Origin: Panaeolus papilionaceus
Taxonomy: Eukaryota > Basidiomycota > Agaricomycetes > Agaricales
Direction of reading: 5' to 3'
Length of the DNA stretch: 64,000 nt
Assembly: GCA_015501605.1 (NCBI GenBank)
Contig: JADNRZ010000002.1
Coordinates: forward strand, 2,666,001 to 2,730,000
Below the pieces are notes generated by a model. It made no database searches. It was not told where the DNA came from and saw only the letters and a list, made by a program, of their open reading frames with translations. Position 1 is the stretch's first letter, and the number at the start of each line of letters is the position of its first letter. Below are positions 12,500-23,472 of the stretch, in pieces. The position numbers and the translations under genes are program-made.

Positions 12500-12897
12500 C
12501 CTGATACCATTCCTCCACTTCAGCTTCTTGTCTGCTCATCTGATTTAGACTCGCTTCTATTCATTGGAAACATCTATCTGCTCCTATTATTTTGCCTTAC
12601 ATTTCGTATATTCGCATCTTATTTCGGCTTGCTCATTGTTTTATTAGTTAATTATTGCAGTTTCTCCCACGCCTTGTTTCCTTCCAAGGATTTACTCTCA
12701 TTGTCTTCTACTTCACTTCTTACACATACATACATAACCTCAGACAGTTGTGGTTTACACCTGGAATTCATATAGCCACAGCATACACGGGACTTTTTTT
12801 CATATTAAGATGGAGAAACTATGTAGCATGAATATCCAAACGAACAAAAAAAAATAGAAATCAAAAACGCTAACAATGTGCTTCGAGTATAAGTACT
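12500..12897. other. Convergent intergenic region
   Basis: This is the 398 bp between the ends of two convergent genes. It is AT-rich with several A or T runs (gaacaaaaaaaaatag near 12842), fitting two opposed 3' UTRs. I see no gene. Confidence 0.5.
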
Positions 12898-15800
12898 TTA
12901 ATCCGTTTCTTCGGTATGATAGCCTGCCCGACGCATAGCACCAAGGCGATGACGAGCGGCACCCAAATCTTTCTCGAGTTTGAGGATCTCAACTTGTTGC
13001 TCCATCTCCCGCCTCTTGAACTCGAGGACTGCCATGCTCTTGTAATCGACATCTTCCTCTGCAGTCTGCTTCGCAGAAATGGCCTTGACCTGGCGTACAA
13101 GTGCTTTGCAGGCCCCTGTTACAGCCTTTGCTGCCGCCTCCAGGCGCTCTTGTGTCTTGGACATCAAGTTGGCCTTCACACGAGATGCAGCCACCAGCTG
13201 AGCAGTAGCAGCAGTAACCTCATTGGAAGCCACAATGAGTTGCTCCAAAGAGTGAGTACCGGACAAGACTCCATCAGCACTTTCAATGAGCAAGTTGGTG
13301 GCAAACGCGACAGCTTTAGCAGCTGAGATGAGACCCTCGGTCCACCTGTTGTTACGCTTGTAGAACTGTTGCACAGAGCTTGAGCCCTTGCCCTGCGCTA
13401 CAATCTCCTGTTGTGAATCGGTCGCAGCTTGGATCAGACGAGCAATGGCACTAGTAATTGCCATGGCGGCTGCGAGAATGGAATCGTGGACTTGAATGTC
13501 AACAGCATTGTAGCGGGAAGTATCCTTGGGACGTGACATGAGTTGTTGCAGACGTTGTGTAGCAGCCTCGATGGCGCGGGCTGCGCTTTGCATCTCCTGC
13601 TCGACAAGGTCTCCCAGATCTCCGTTGGCCCTAGCAAGAGCTCCAGCTTTTGCTCCCTTGGGAATCAGCCCGTCCACGGTTTCTGAAAGCTTTGAGAGTG
13701 CCGTTCGTGCCTGGCTGTTGTTGCGCATTGCGACCTCCTTTCGCTGAGTAGGTTGAAGAAGATCAAGCTTGTACGACTGTAGGTTCTCGAAGAAGCGCAA
13801 ACCAACGTCTCCTGCAGATCTGGCAACGTTGATGATCTTGTCAGCAGCGTCATCGTCGCTCGCAAGACGGGTGATTCCCTTGGTGTTGATAAGAACGTCT
13901 GACAAGGACTGCGCGAACTCATTTGCCGACTTTATGACTTCGACATGATCACCGCCAACGTCACCACTCAGGTAGAGGTTGTAGATGGTGGCAAATTCTG
14001 TGGCGTTGTTCAGAGCCTTTTCGATCATCGACAAGGTGTATTCTGGCGTAGAGTTGAGATTGCCAGCCTGGGTGGGAGATTCAAGCTCATAGATGGCATC
14101 GTCGACTTTGTGCACGCAAGCCTGCAGAATAGAATCTATACAAAGTGTAAAGGGTTAACGCATACTGATTGGAAGGGGATGTATACAAACCAATGATCTG
14201 ATTCAGCTTCTTGCGATTATCAAGGATGAGTGTATCGATCTGAGCGTTGGTCGTTTCGTCCATGATACCTTGGTTCTGATTTACTTGTAAATATATGATA
14301 AATCCATTGACGACAAGATACTACGCACCTGCTGGGCGTCGTTGAGTTGCTCAAGAGTGTTATCCATGCCTGCCTGAAGAATTTCAATTTCTTGATCCTT
14401 CTCCTCTCTTAAACGCTCCATATCGGCAGAGACATCGTCAAGCTTAGAGAGCAAGTCGTCGATTTGCATTTGCTTAGCCTAAGTAATCGATGAGTAAACA
14501 TTCAGTACGAAAAGGGTGTGCGTACGTACCCTGAGGGAATCTTCGAGTTCTGAGAGCTGTCTGTTGTACTTGTTCAATACATGCGAAACCTCAGAGTTCT
14601 TGGAACGTGAAGAATCTTCGGCACGCTCATTCGCGAAGGAAAGCTCACGACGCAGGCGCTCGATTTCTTCTTTGTGAGACGACTTTTGCCTGTCCAAATC
14701 AAAGCGAGCACGATCGCGTTCCCTGAGCATGTCTGCCAGCTCAATGTTCTTGGCCTTCAAGTCGCGTTCCATTCTCTCCATACGATCAACAGCCTCCTGT
14801 GCTGAGTTCGCCTTCAGTTGCATTTGCTTGACTTTTGACAGTAGGTCTAGATGTTCCGTGCGTAATTGACTGTACAACTTAGCCAAAGCTTCGTATTTGT
14901 TGCGCCATAATGTCACTTGATCTTGAAGCTGTTTGATCAGCTCGTCTTTCGTTGCAAGCTGGGTATTGATATGGGCATTGACTCCACTGAGCTCCGCTTC
15001 AAGAGCTTTGACACGCTGCAACAATCAATTAAAAAATGCCACATATAAATATGAGTAGGAAATATTACCCTGTCGTACTGCTCCAGGAAAATCTGGTCAC
15101 GCTCATACTGACCCCTCATTGCCAGCAGTTCTCTTTCGAGTTCACCCTGTTGCTGCATAACTTGTTGGTTGTTATACATCATCTGTTGCTGCATGAGTTG
15201 CTCTTGGGCCAGTCTCTGTGCCTCGGCCTGTTCTTGCTGGCGACGTTCAAATTCCATTTGCTGTCTTCGCTCTTGTTCCTGCCTTTGTTGCTCTTGAGCG
15301 TCTCGCTCGGCTTGCAAAGCAGCCTGCTTGGCGGCATATTCATTCAAAAGTTTGGCTTGTTCGTCTATTTCAGCTGCGGTTGGAACTGGGGCAGAGGGGG
15401 GAGGTGATGGAGCATTGGTGGCGGTCTTAGGACGAGCTGGTAGGTCTGGAGCGTCACCAGAGTCAAGGAGGTTGGGAGGTTCCTATTATAATTTATTCAG
15501 TCTCGCTTAACCCCGGTGAGAGGCTATTGTTACGCACATGTCCCAACTTCGGTACGTTGATGAGTCCAGTCAAGTATTTCAGATTGGAGCATTCATAGTA
15601 AAACTTGCGGAGGTTGTAGTGTTGCGAAGTATAACGTTCGCGAAGGGGTTCCAAGACGTCAGGATCATTGGTACCTAGAGCATGTTTTAATAGGTGTATT
15701 GCATTAAACGAACGAACAAACCTACGCCTATACATTGCCCTCAGCATGCTGGTGATAAAGCGGTAAATACCCCAGCTTTCTTTGACCAATGGCACCAGGG

Positions 15801-16689
15801 AGGAAATGCGACACTCGTTGTTGGTAGAATGGCGGAAATGTGAGAAGACCATCTTTTGAAAGGATTCAATTTGGTCCTGAAGACCCATAAGATCAGATAT
15901 TGTTTCGTAACTGTGAAGTATCAGCAAACGAAGGTAATATTGTATAATTGTAGTCCTCACCCCTCATTAGGATCATCGATCCCTTTCAGTGTCACATACT
16001 CCTCATACTCAAACAATCCGTTGAACTCTGGACGAATGCGATGGAAGCGAAGCTTTGCCAAGATGAATGACACATATGTCTTGATAAGAGGGGCATAGCC
16101 TACGCAGACGGGATGAGCGACAAGTCATCGAGACGTTTGAAGTTGCTTGCCTCTGCTACCATCTCCTCCTATTGTTCGAGCACACGTCTCTAGCCAGGGA
16201 GTTTGACCGTGTGCTTCTTTCAATGTCTGGGGTACCTTCAGGTTATCGATGACGGGTAAAGCACAAATAGACATACCACAGGATGACCTTCCTGTAAAAC
16301 CTTATGAACTGTGATCAAGGCTTTAAAGGTTTGAATTTCGTCTGCAAGAATTGGCTGTACGCGAAGTCCACTCCAGAACGAGATGGAAGAATGGTAATCC
16401 CAGGTGTAGACAATGCACTCTGAGAAATCAAGTGAGTTGAAAATCACATTTGGAGATCATGAGCACACACTTCTGACGTGTTTCTGCTTGGGGGCCGATT
16501 CCTCTGGACTAGTTGCTTTCTTTATGTTGATTACAAGCTCGTGCTCGGCTTTATCCTTATCCACTGGTCGCGTAGGGTAATGTACTTCATCGTCGACATC
16601 GAAGTTTTGTCGCGATCGACTGCCAAACCTGAATATTCCGAATGATCAGATGAAAGATATGACAAGTAAGTATTTCTTGGGGTTTACAT
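12898..16689 (-). CDS. SLA2: Endocytic actin-binding adaptor Sla2/Hip1R
   Basis: Links PI(4,5)P2, clathrin and actin at endocytic sites. The N-terminal ANTH domain (CIVYTWDYHSSISFWSGL, ALITVHKVLQEGHP, NECRISSLVPLVKESWG, YFYYECSNLKYLTGL-like) is followed by a Pro-rich stretch (DLPARPKTATNAPSPP), a Gln-rich region, a long coiled coil (RMERDLKAKNIELADMLRER) and the talin-like I/LWEQ domain at the C-terminus (NNRWTEGLISAAKAVAFATN, AAAKAVTGACKALVRQVKAI). The total is roughly 1,000-1,100 residues. The start is odd. A 59-nt intron at 16629-16687 appears to divide the ATG, with AT at 16689-16688 and the G at 16628, giving MFGSRSRQNFDVDDE. An in-frame TAA lies 9 nt upstream. The gene is divergent from SURF1. 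Confidence 0.9.
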
Positions 16690-16913
16690 TATGGCCAATT
16701 ATAATAAATTTGTTGTCTCAAGAGATTAAAGGGAGGTATTGAGAAAGTATATGAGAATCAGTTGTTTGAAGGTTGCTAGTAGGAGTAGTGGTCAAGTATC
16801 GACTAATGCCCGCGCAATGCTGTGAATGAGCTTGGCAATATTTGGTTCTAAGGTCATTGCCCTCTAGTTCCTCCTAAATTGGCCTTTCCAAATTATTTCT
16901 CTGGTCATTGACA
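16690..16913. promoter_or_regulatory. Divergent promoter SLA2 / SURF1
   Basis: These 224 bp separate two divergent start codons. On the minus strand the ATG at 16852-16854 opens a frame of about 20 codons ending in TGA (begins MTLEPNIAKLIHSIARALVD). It could be an upstream ORF of SLA2 or nothing. No TATA box stands out. Confidence 0.4.
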
Positions 16914-17963
16914 ATGTTCTTCCGAAAGGCCTTCTCCAACTCACCCACCTTTCGTCACTCATTTCATACCTCAACCCCCTTTAATCGCTGGTTTTTTGGT
17001 AGAAACCCTAGCAATGTACCTGCTGTCTATAAAGCACGAAGCGAACCATGGTTAAAGCCTGTCATGGTTCTGGTTGGTGTTATGCCAATTTTTACTTTTG
17101 CTCTCGGGACCTGGCAACTCAAACGTCTAAAATGGAAAATCAATCTTATTGATGAGCTCGAAGAGAAACTACAACTTGCTCCACTTACTCTGCCACCTAA
17201 TATCAAGTAGGGGGTTTCCACTAAAATGGTTATGTAGGACCGGGCTAAAACTCTGTAGTCTCTCAGTTATACCTGATTTCGTTTTCCGGAGGGTTCGAAT
17301 TCGGGGGACATGGGATCATGCCCATACCATGATACTAGGCCCTCGCACCCGCGAAGGCATTCATGGTGTTCATATCGTGACACCTCTTGTGAGGGACAAC
17401 GGTTCCACAGTTTTAGTCGATCGTGGCTTCATTTCGAATGAACAACTGCAGTCAATAGATTCTCAACGAGAGGCAGGAGAGGTCGAAGTTCTGGGTATGC
17501 TTCGAACCTCACCGCCCCGCAATCGCTTCACTCCAGATAACGATCCAGAAGCTGGGAAATGGTATTGGCCTGAGGTGGAGAAAATGGCCGAGTTCGCAGG
17601 TGGTCAAGATGCGGGTGTTCAGCCTGTTTTCATCGAGCAGATATTTGGTACGCGTCTTGTACAGACTATGTTATGCGATCTTTGCTTATAGTCTGTGTTC
17701 GCAGATGGTCATGCTGGAGAAGCTCTTGCACGTTTGGACAACGGTATTCCTGTTGGTCGGGCACCAACCATCGACCTGAGGAATTCGCATCTGTCCTACG
17801 TGATTACTTGGTCAGTATTATTTGACCTCTTTCAAATCTACATATCCTAATATTCTGTTATTTCTCTAGGTATGCCTTGTCAGGGTTGACAAGCATGATG
17901 TTCTTCAGACTGTGGGCAGCTCGAAGAAAGACACCCGGACGCCGTATGCCTCGGTATGGTTAA
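16914..17963 (+). CDS. SHY1: Cytochrome c oxidase assembly protein Surf1/Shy1
   Basis: Mitochondrial inner-membrane factor for complex IV (Cox1) maturation. A basic, hydroxylated leader (MFFRKAFSNSPTFRHSF) fits a mitochondrial presequence. The first membrane segment VMVLVGVMPIFTFALGTWQL runs into KRLKWKINLI, the family hallmark. The intermembrane-space domain has RRVRIRGTWDH, MILGPRTREGIHG, STVLVDRGFIS and PRNRFTPDNDPEAGKWYWP. The second membrane helix is in HLSYVITWYALSGLTSMMFF, and the basic tail ends RMPRYG. Three introns are placed by frame: 17208-17262, about 17648-17704 and about 17812-17870. I start at ATG 16914; the codon two positions upstream in frame is TTG, not ATG. Confidence 0.93.
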
Positions 17964-18463
17964 GACTGAGAAGTCGGTAACACTCACCGCATTAAACTAC
18001 TATTTGTCCATCTTGCAGCAAATTTCTATACACTAGTTGTTATTATTCAAGTAAATAATGAAAAAAGATAGAGAACATGAAATGTGATGGTTGTGCTCTT
18101 GTAATTCTTCGATTCGGTAAACATGAGGGAGCATGTGATCTTTAATTGTACGTCTTCGTGGCCGGAGCACCGTCCTTCATCACTGTCAGTCAATTTCAAC
18201 AGCTACTTATTCCCATCTCGGAGTGCTCTCACATCAACACCTACCCACCCTTTTCATTCAACACAAGTTGTACGCCTTTATTGCGTTTAGACATCATAAA
18301 GACATCGCCAACCAGCTCTACAACTGGTCTTCCGATTGTTGTACCACTCTCAAGGGGTCTGGTCAATCCAACACCACCTTGGTTATTGGAAACACTGTTC
18401 ATCGCAATGTCGCTGTGAAGCTGAGACGGGTATTAGCCACTTAAAGTCTCAGCATATCGCGTC
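17964..18463. other. Intergenic, SURF1 3' end to next start
   Basis: 500 bp with no supported gene. Three short overlapping open frames lie at 18146-18445. None has family resemblance or codon bias, and they are interrupted before the ATG at 18464. The region probably holds the 5' leader of the next gene. Confidence 0.4.
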
Positions 18464-21400
18464 ATGGAAAACACTCACTTGCCGAGTCATGAAGACGACG
18501 TCTTCAACTCGAGAGACAACCGACCTAAACCTGCTCTGCCTCGTATTCATCACTCCCTCACGGATGTACATCCTCGTACAGCTCGCCATCGCACAGAATC
18601 TCCCCTAGCACCTAACACTAACATTATTACGCCTCCCCTTCGAAGAGGGTCTCCCCTCAACCCCCAGAAGAGTAACCAGCTCTATGATACAAGAAGGCGT
18701 CCTTGGCCCTCAGAGCCCAACAATTCCGCTGAGTCGTCTTCGCGACCCAGGAAGAATATCTTGATGCTCAACAATGATATGCTGCGAAACGAGGTAGTGC
18801 ATGCAAGTACTGCACAGGATTCAGAACAAGAAACAGGAATCTTTTCCAACGAGTATGACCTGTGTGAGTTCATTCATTACTCCCAAGGATCTAGTGTTTA
18901 ACACAGTTTTAGCCCATGAAGGTAATCCATGCAGCAAATAAAGACATGCACATATCTAACATCCTTCAAGACCCCAGTATCCTTCAAGACGTTCAACGCG
19001 CACTCAAACTCAAGGCTCGCAGAGAGGCTCGGTTGAAACGCGATACCTTGACCACACCTGAAAAGGCGACACTTTCACCCTCATCTCGACATACGGATTC
19101 GCTACCCAGGAAGCCCTCTCCTTTAGCATTTAGCCCTTCCCCTTCCCCATCCCCACGCAAGGGTAGCAACAGCACCGCGTCCGACGTTGACTTTTCTCCC
19201 TCCATTGGTCTCCTTGATGCAGTCTCAAATTCACATCCCGTTCCTACGTCTATAGACAATGGCGAAACTTTGGACTGGACTGGCACCGTCTCAGAAGATT
19301 CAGACCGTCGTTGGGCCAAAGCCCTCGGTAAAAGGAGGGACAGAGAGAAGCTCCCTCCGCTGGGCCTTATTGTTGATGAACAAGAACAGATGTTCGAAAG
19401 TTTGTTTGTCATCCGATGTATTGTGTCTTCGATTGTTAAACTATCCCCAGGAAAACTGTCTTCCATTAAAGGTCGAATGTCCGAACAGACCAAGCGGAAG
19501 GCCAGCATCATCAGTGGCCAACTGGAGCGTCGTTACGATATGCTCAAGGAACCTCTTTCTTTCAATGCATCACCTTTGAATCTTGCAGATGCAGCACGCT
19601 GGTACGCATCGCTAGACGAACCTGTTCGTCAATCATTACTCAAGGCCGAGCCCCATACATGGGTCAAGCACCTTCAGAAGCGAGAAGAGACGAGACATTC
19701 CCCGTGGTGTCTTTCTGCCCTCATACTCGAGGAATACGTCCAGGCACAATCCGAGACAGACGAGCCACAAATAACGGAAACGATTCCTGATCGCTCTCAA
19801 CTTTCGCCTCCTGGATACCGTTCCCGAAAGTCATTATCTCCTTCTTTCTTTTCTGTGTCTCGTGAAAGGACGGGCAGCACTCACGAACGATTGTCCTTTG
19901 AACCCCTGGCGGGAGTCAAGCGAGATTCATTAGAAGTTCCCTCCCGCAATAGCATTGAATCTGGTGGCAGCAGTTCGCAAAATGCACCGTCGCTTCAGGG
20001 TCCCCTTTCGCCTACTTCTAATCGTAGCTCAGAATTTTTGATGGAAGAGTCCCCTAATTATGTTGACATACAAGAAGAGGCCAGCGCCAGTGGATCAATA
20101 GCCTCAGACCTGGATGTACCTCTACCCAGCGGCTTGTCTGTCCCCAGTGTATCCATTCAAGCTCCTTCGACGGAAAACACTTCAATCATTCCTGGTGTTG
20201 CAGGTGCCATCTCTCAGGACAATTCCGCTTCCTCTCAGTCCAGGATAGGTTTAGGTTTGTCGGAAGCCTCATCCAAACCCAGGCGCAAGATTCGACTATC
20301 AGCATCATTCCCCGACCACCCACTGCAGAGGAGGAAGCGTCTTCAGGAAGAAAGGGAAGAACAGTTGAAGCAAGAGTACGAATCTAAAGCTATGTACGTT
20401 CATTCTCATTGCATGATATTTTGACGGTCACTCATTCCTTCCAGGCTTCTCCACGACGCTGTTTCACATAATCACAAGATTCGTCAGTTCTTGAACCGAA
20501 TATCAGCCACGGTCAAGGAATACGATCATCTGCAAAGCAACTCGGCTCATGTACTGGGAACGGGTGCGGTCAAGCTACCCAAGGAACTTGTTGAGGCGTT
20601 TGGACATGACCCAGCGGCCGTTACAGGTGCAACCCGCAGACTACAGCATTGGCGGGCTGTTGAAGACATTTACCAACGCGTTCATCGACAGCGGAAAACT
20701 TTCAAAGATTTTCTCGACCACATTTCTGACCAGAATCAATCACAGGGTTGTCTTCTAGAAAGCCCTATAGCAGACATTATGCAAGCTTTGGAAGAGCTGG
20801 ATGTTCAGAGGAGCTCAATCATTTCCCAAGCTGAAGATGTGGGCTCGCGTTTGGATGCGGTTCAAAAGACTCATGCGGTGGTCAAAAAAGAGTTTAATGA
20901 AACCCTTGCGCATGTATCAGTGGTTTATCCTGAAGTCAGTGACATTTGCCTCGTTTTTCTGCGATGATCACTGATACCCCCTTAGCTGTCAACCATAATC
21001 GCCCTAGAGGAAAGCTACAGGGACCAGTATCAGCAATTCTGGGAGTTGGGCATGGATGCTCTCACCCTTTTGCTCGACACTGTTACGCCTTTCTGGAGAA
21101 CATATGGAAAAACTATCGGAGAGGATGTCCGCGATTACCTTATCGTTCCACTGTATCGAAACGAATTTACAGGGGAAGCCAAGCGATATCATATTGAAGC
21201 ATTTCCAAAACGTTCCTTTAGGCATTGGGTCGGCCTTGTCGTATTCTTTGGGCTATCTATTGCAGTCAACATTCTACAGCTCCGAGCTGCTATATCTTCG
21301 TTATCACATTTTCGCCTCCTCGTCATACCTTACGACAGCGTTCGTTGGGTTTCCCTCCCTTTCTTCTGGTTGGCCATCATCATTCAATGGTTGGCTGTGG

Positions 21401-21480
21401 TTATTGAGGTTGTCATTGTCATCATGGAACTGGGGGTCATTGTCTGGTGGACCGGCTGGTCCATCAAATTGTTTACATAG
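18464..21480 (+). CDS. Large protein with disordered N-terminus, coiled-coil centre and C-terminal membrane helices; unknown
   Basis: I do not recognise a named family. The N-terminal half is Ser/Pro-rich. Two more conserved-looking stretches follow: ILQDVQRALKLKARREARLK, and a folded block near LEERYDMLKE/ADAARWYASLDEPVRQSLL. A helical coiled-coil part has HNHKIRQFLNRISATVKEYD, VHRQRKTFKDFLDHISDQ and ALEELDVQRSSII. The C-terminus has two to three hydrophobic helices (WVGLVVFFGLSIAVNILQL, then LPFFWLAIIIQWLAVVIEVV and VIVIMELGVIVWW), so it is probably tail-anchored in an internal membrane. Introns: 18864-18912, 18922-18970, 20394-20444 and 20935-20985. The first two surround a probable 9-nt microexon (18913-18921). 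Confidence 0.75.
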
Positions 21481-21548
21481 AATCACACATTCCTTTCGTC
21501 GCAATCAAGTTGTAATTTATGTGCTATATATAAAAAATAAACGTTGTA

Positions 21549-23316
21549 TTAAACGGTCGAAGGCGTTTCTGGGTTGCTGATGGCGGTCGGAATTGATGTG
21601 GGTGTAACCATGAGTGGTTCGGCTGAGGCAGGTTGAGTTGTATGTATGGGAGTGTATGGTGGCGGTTGAGGAGCGCCGCGGTTGGCCGCCCCATCATTAA
21701 CACAAGGCCGACAAAATCCTATGCACGATGAGACGGGGAGAAAAGAAGAAACAAAGAACTCACTTCCTCCCATAATCAAGGGAACATCGGTTTTGTTGCA
21801 CGAGTGGCATTGAATTGGGGGTGCATTAACTGCCCTCGACATTTTGCTGCGCTTATTAGCTGGTTCACTGTTTGCTGTAGAACTTGTTGGCTTTTCTTTC
21901 CTAGACACACTGGGAGCTTCACCGGCTGGTTTCCGTTGAGGCGCAGTCCTCTTTCTGGGAGGCGGAGCTGGTCCCTGTCGCAAAGGTTTCATAGCATATT
22001 GTGGAGCAGTGGCCTAAAGAGACATGGGGTTGAACAGTATGTAAAGGGATCTGGCATTGAACTTACTGCTTGCAGCTGAGATAACAAGCTACCTGCAGGG
22101 ATTTGATACCCTAAGAAAAGCCTCTCCTGAATTTTCTGCGTCGAGATGAGCACTACTATTGTCCTGATGTCATTAATCATGACTTACTATGGACTGAATT
22201 TGTGACTTAAATTCCTCCATTTTCATCGACCCGCCTATCCAACGGTTTAGGGTATCCAAAACGAAAGGAGGTGCACCTTTGAGGCGAAACGTAATTGGTT
22301 GTTTCTGTACCTCGTTGATATGCTCTGGCTTTGGATGAACGTCGAATGGGACACATGTTGTAATCCGAATGTCCTGTTGGCTCCCTTCACCTTGAGTGCT
22401 TTCGAAAAAAGCTGGTGCTCGTGGAAATGTCCAGCGCTCATTTGGAGATTCTTTGAATTCCAGAACAATGTCAAATTCCTTCACAGGCGGTACAGGAGCT
22501 GGAGCTGGAAGACTGGGGCTAGGTACTGGAGGTTGAGGTTGAATTTGAGTAACTGCAGTTTGACCTTGGTCCAAGGACGCCAAGGACTGGATAAGAAGTC
22601 CAAGTGTTTTCAGTTGGTCTGGTGTTGCTCTACCGCTTGCAGCAAGTTGCAGGAGATTTGATAATGTCGGATTAGTAGACGCAGCTGAATTGACTTGGCT
22701 GATCAAGCTTGGTGTGATAGTAGTGACAGATGTCAAAGATGAGATAAGAGGTGTCGATACGTTGTCTGGTTCTCGAGGCGTAGGTGGAGCAGGCGATGCT
22801 GTTGGAACATGTGTCTGATATGGCGTTGTGGTGTGCCAATAAGGATTCCGTGTCACAGCACTGGTTGTTGTTACGGGCGCGTATTGAGGTTGAGGTTGCG
22901 GATGCAAATAGTGAACCTCGTAGAATGAAGTATCAGGGAAAATATGAGGTCCTATATCAAGATCACAAGTTCCTCTGGCCTGTATGGTGTGGGGTGGCGG
23001 GGTGATCTCAGAAACACCACCTTTATTGCTGCGAGTTTTAGTTGAAAATTTCGGGAAAGCGTGCAATAGCCAATGTTCTCGAGCTGCTCACGTCAGAGAA
23101 CCAGAGTAAAATTGAAATGAAGGTTTTAAACTGACATTGCTTCAGCGACTGTATAAGAACACAACTAGCACATAGTTCAGGCAACTAGGATGAATAACCA
23201 CAAAGATGAAAGCTCTGATTCTACCTTTCAGAAATTGGTCTAATATTCTCTTCTTCAGCGTTATCAAGATCCCAGAAGGGTCTGTTACCAACAGGAAGAG
23301 CAGGAACGTTGGCCAT
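21549..23316 (-). CDS. Nuclear-type protein with C-terminal Cys4 zinc-finger motif; unknown
   Basis: The name and function are not recognised. Spliced exons give MANVPALPVGNRPFWDLDNA, then SLKQCSREHWLLHAFPKFST (helical), then a Pro/Gln/Thr-rich linker. A globular-looking block follows (EFDIVLEFKESPNERWTFPR and KQPITFRLKGAPPFVLDTLN), then a helix LLSQLQAATAPQYAMK. A basic Pro-rich stretch leads to a Cys4 motif CHSC-x13-CRPC that is completed across an intron (GGRFCRPC). The tail is Pro/Thr-rich. A basic linker beside the finger suggests DNA or chromatin work, but this is inference. The ATG at 23316 and the two 5' introns (about 60 and 50 nt) were chosen because they keep frame; there is no ATG in the large exon itself. 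Shares a short divergent region with BDP1. Confidence 0.68.
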
Positions 23317-23472
23317 TGAGGAAATCAATGATGGTGTACTTGAGGAAGACAGAGAGGCCCAGGAAACCGGATACCACCCACTAAGCCAAGTAAGTACAAA
23401 TAATAGCACTGCCACAGCTGTTAAGTTTGACAGTCTTGTTTTGTTGTTATCACATTATTTATTGTCAAGACC
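23317..23472. promoter_or_regulatory. Very short divergent promoter, zinc-finger gene / BDP1
   Basis: Only 156 bp separate the two inferred start codons, so 5' leaders probably overlap or are very short. No clear core element is seen. Confidence 0.35.

Noticed and set aside
16908..16913. Earlier in-frame codon for SURF1
   Set aside because: It is TTG, not ATG; I start the gene at 16914.
18146..18445. Overlapping open frames before the 18.4-kb gene
   Set aside because: Mutually overlapping, in three frames, with no recognisable product; most likely leader.
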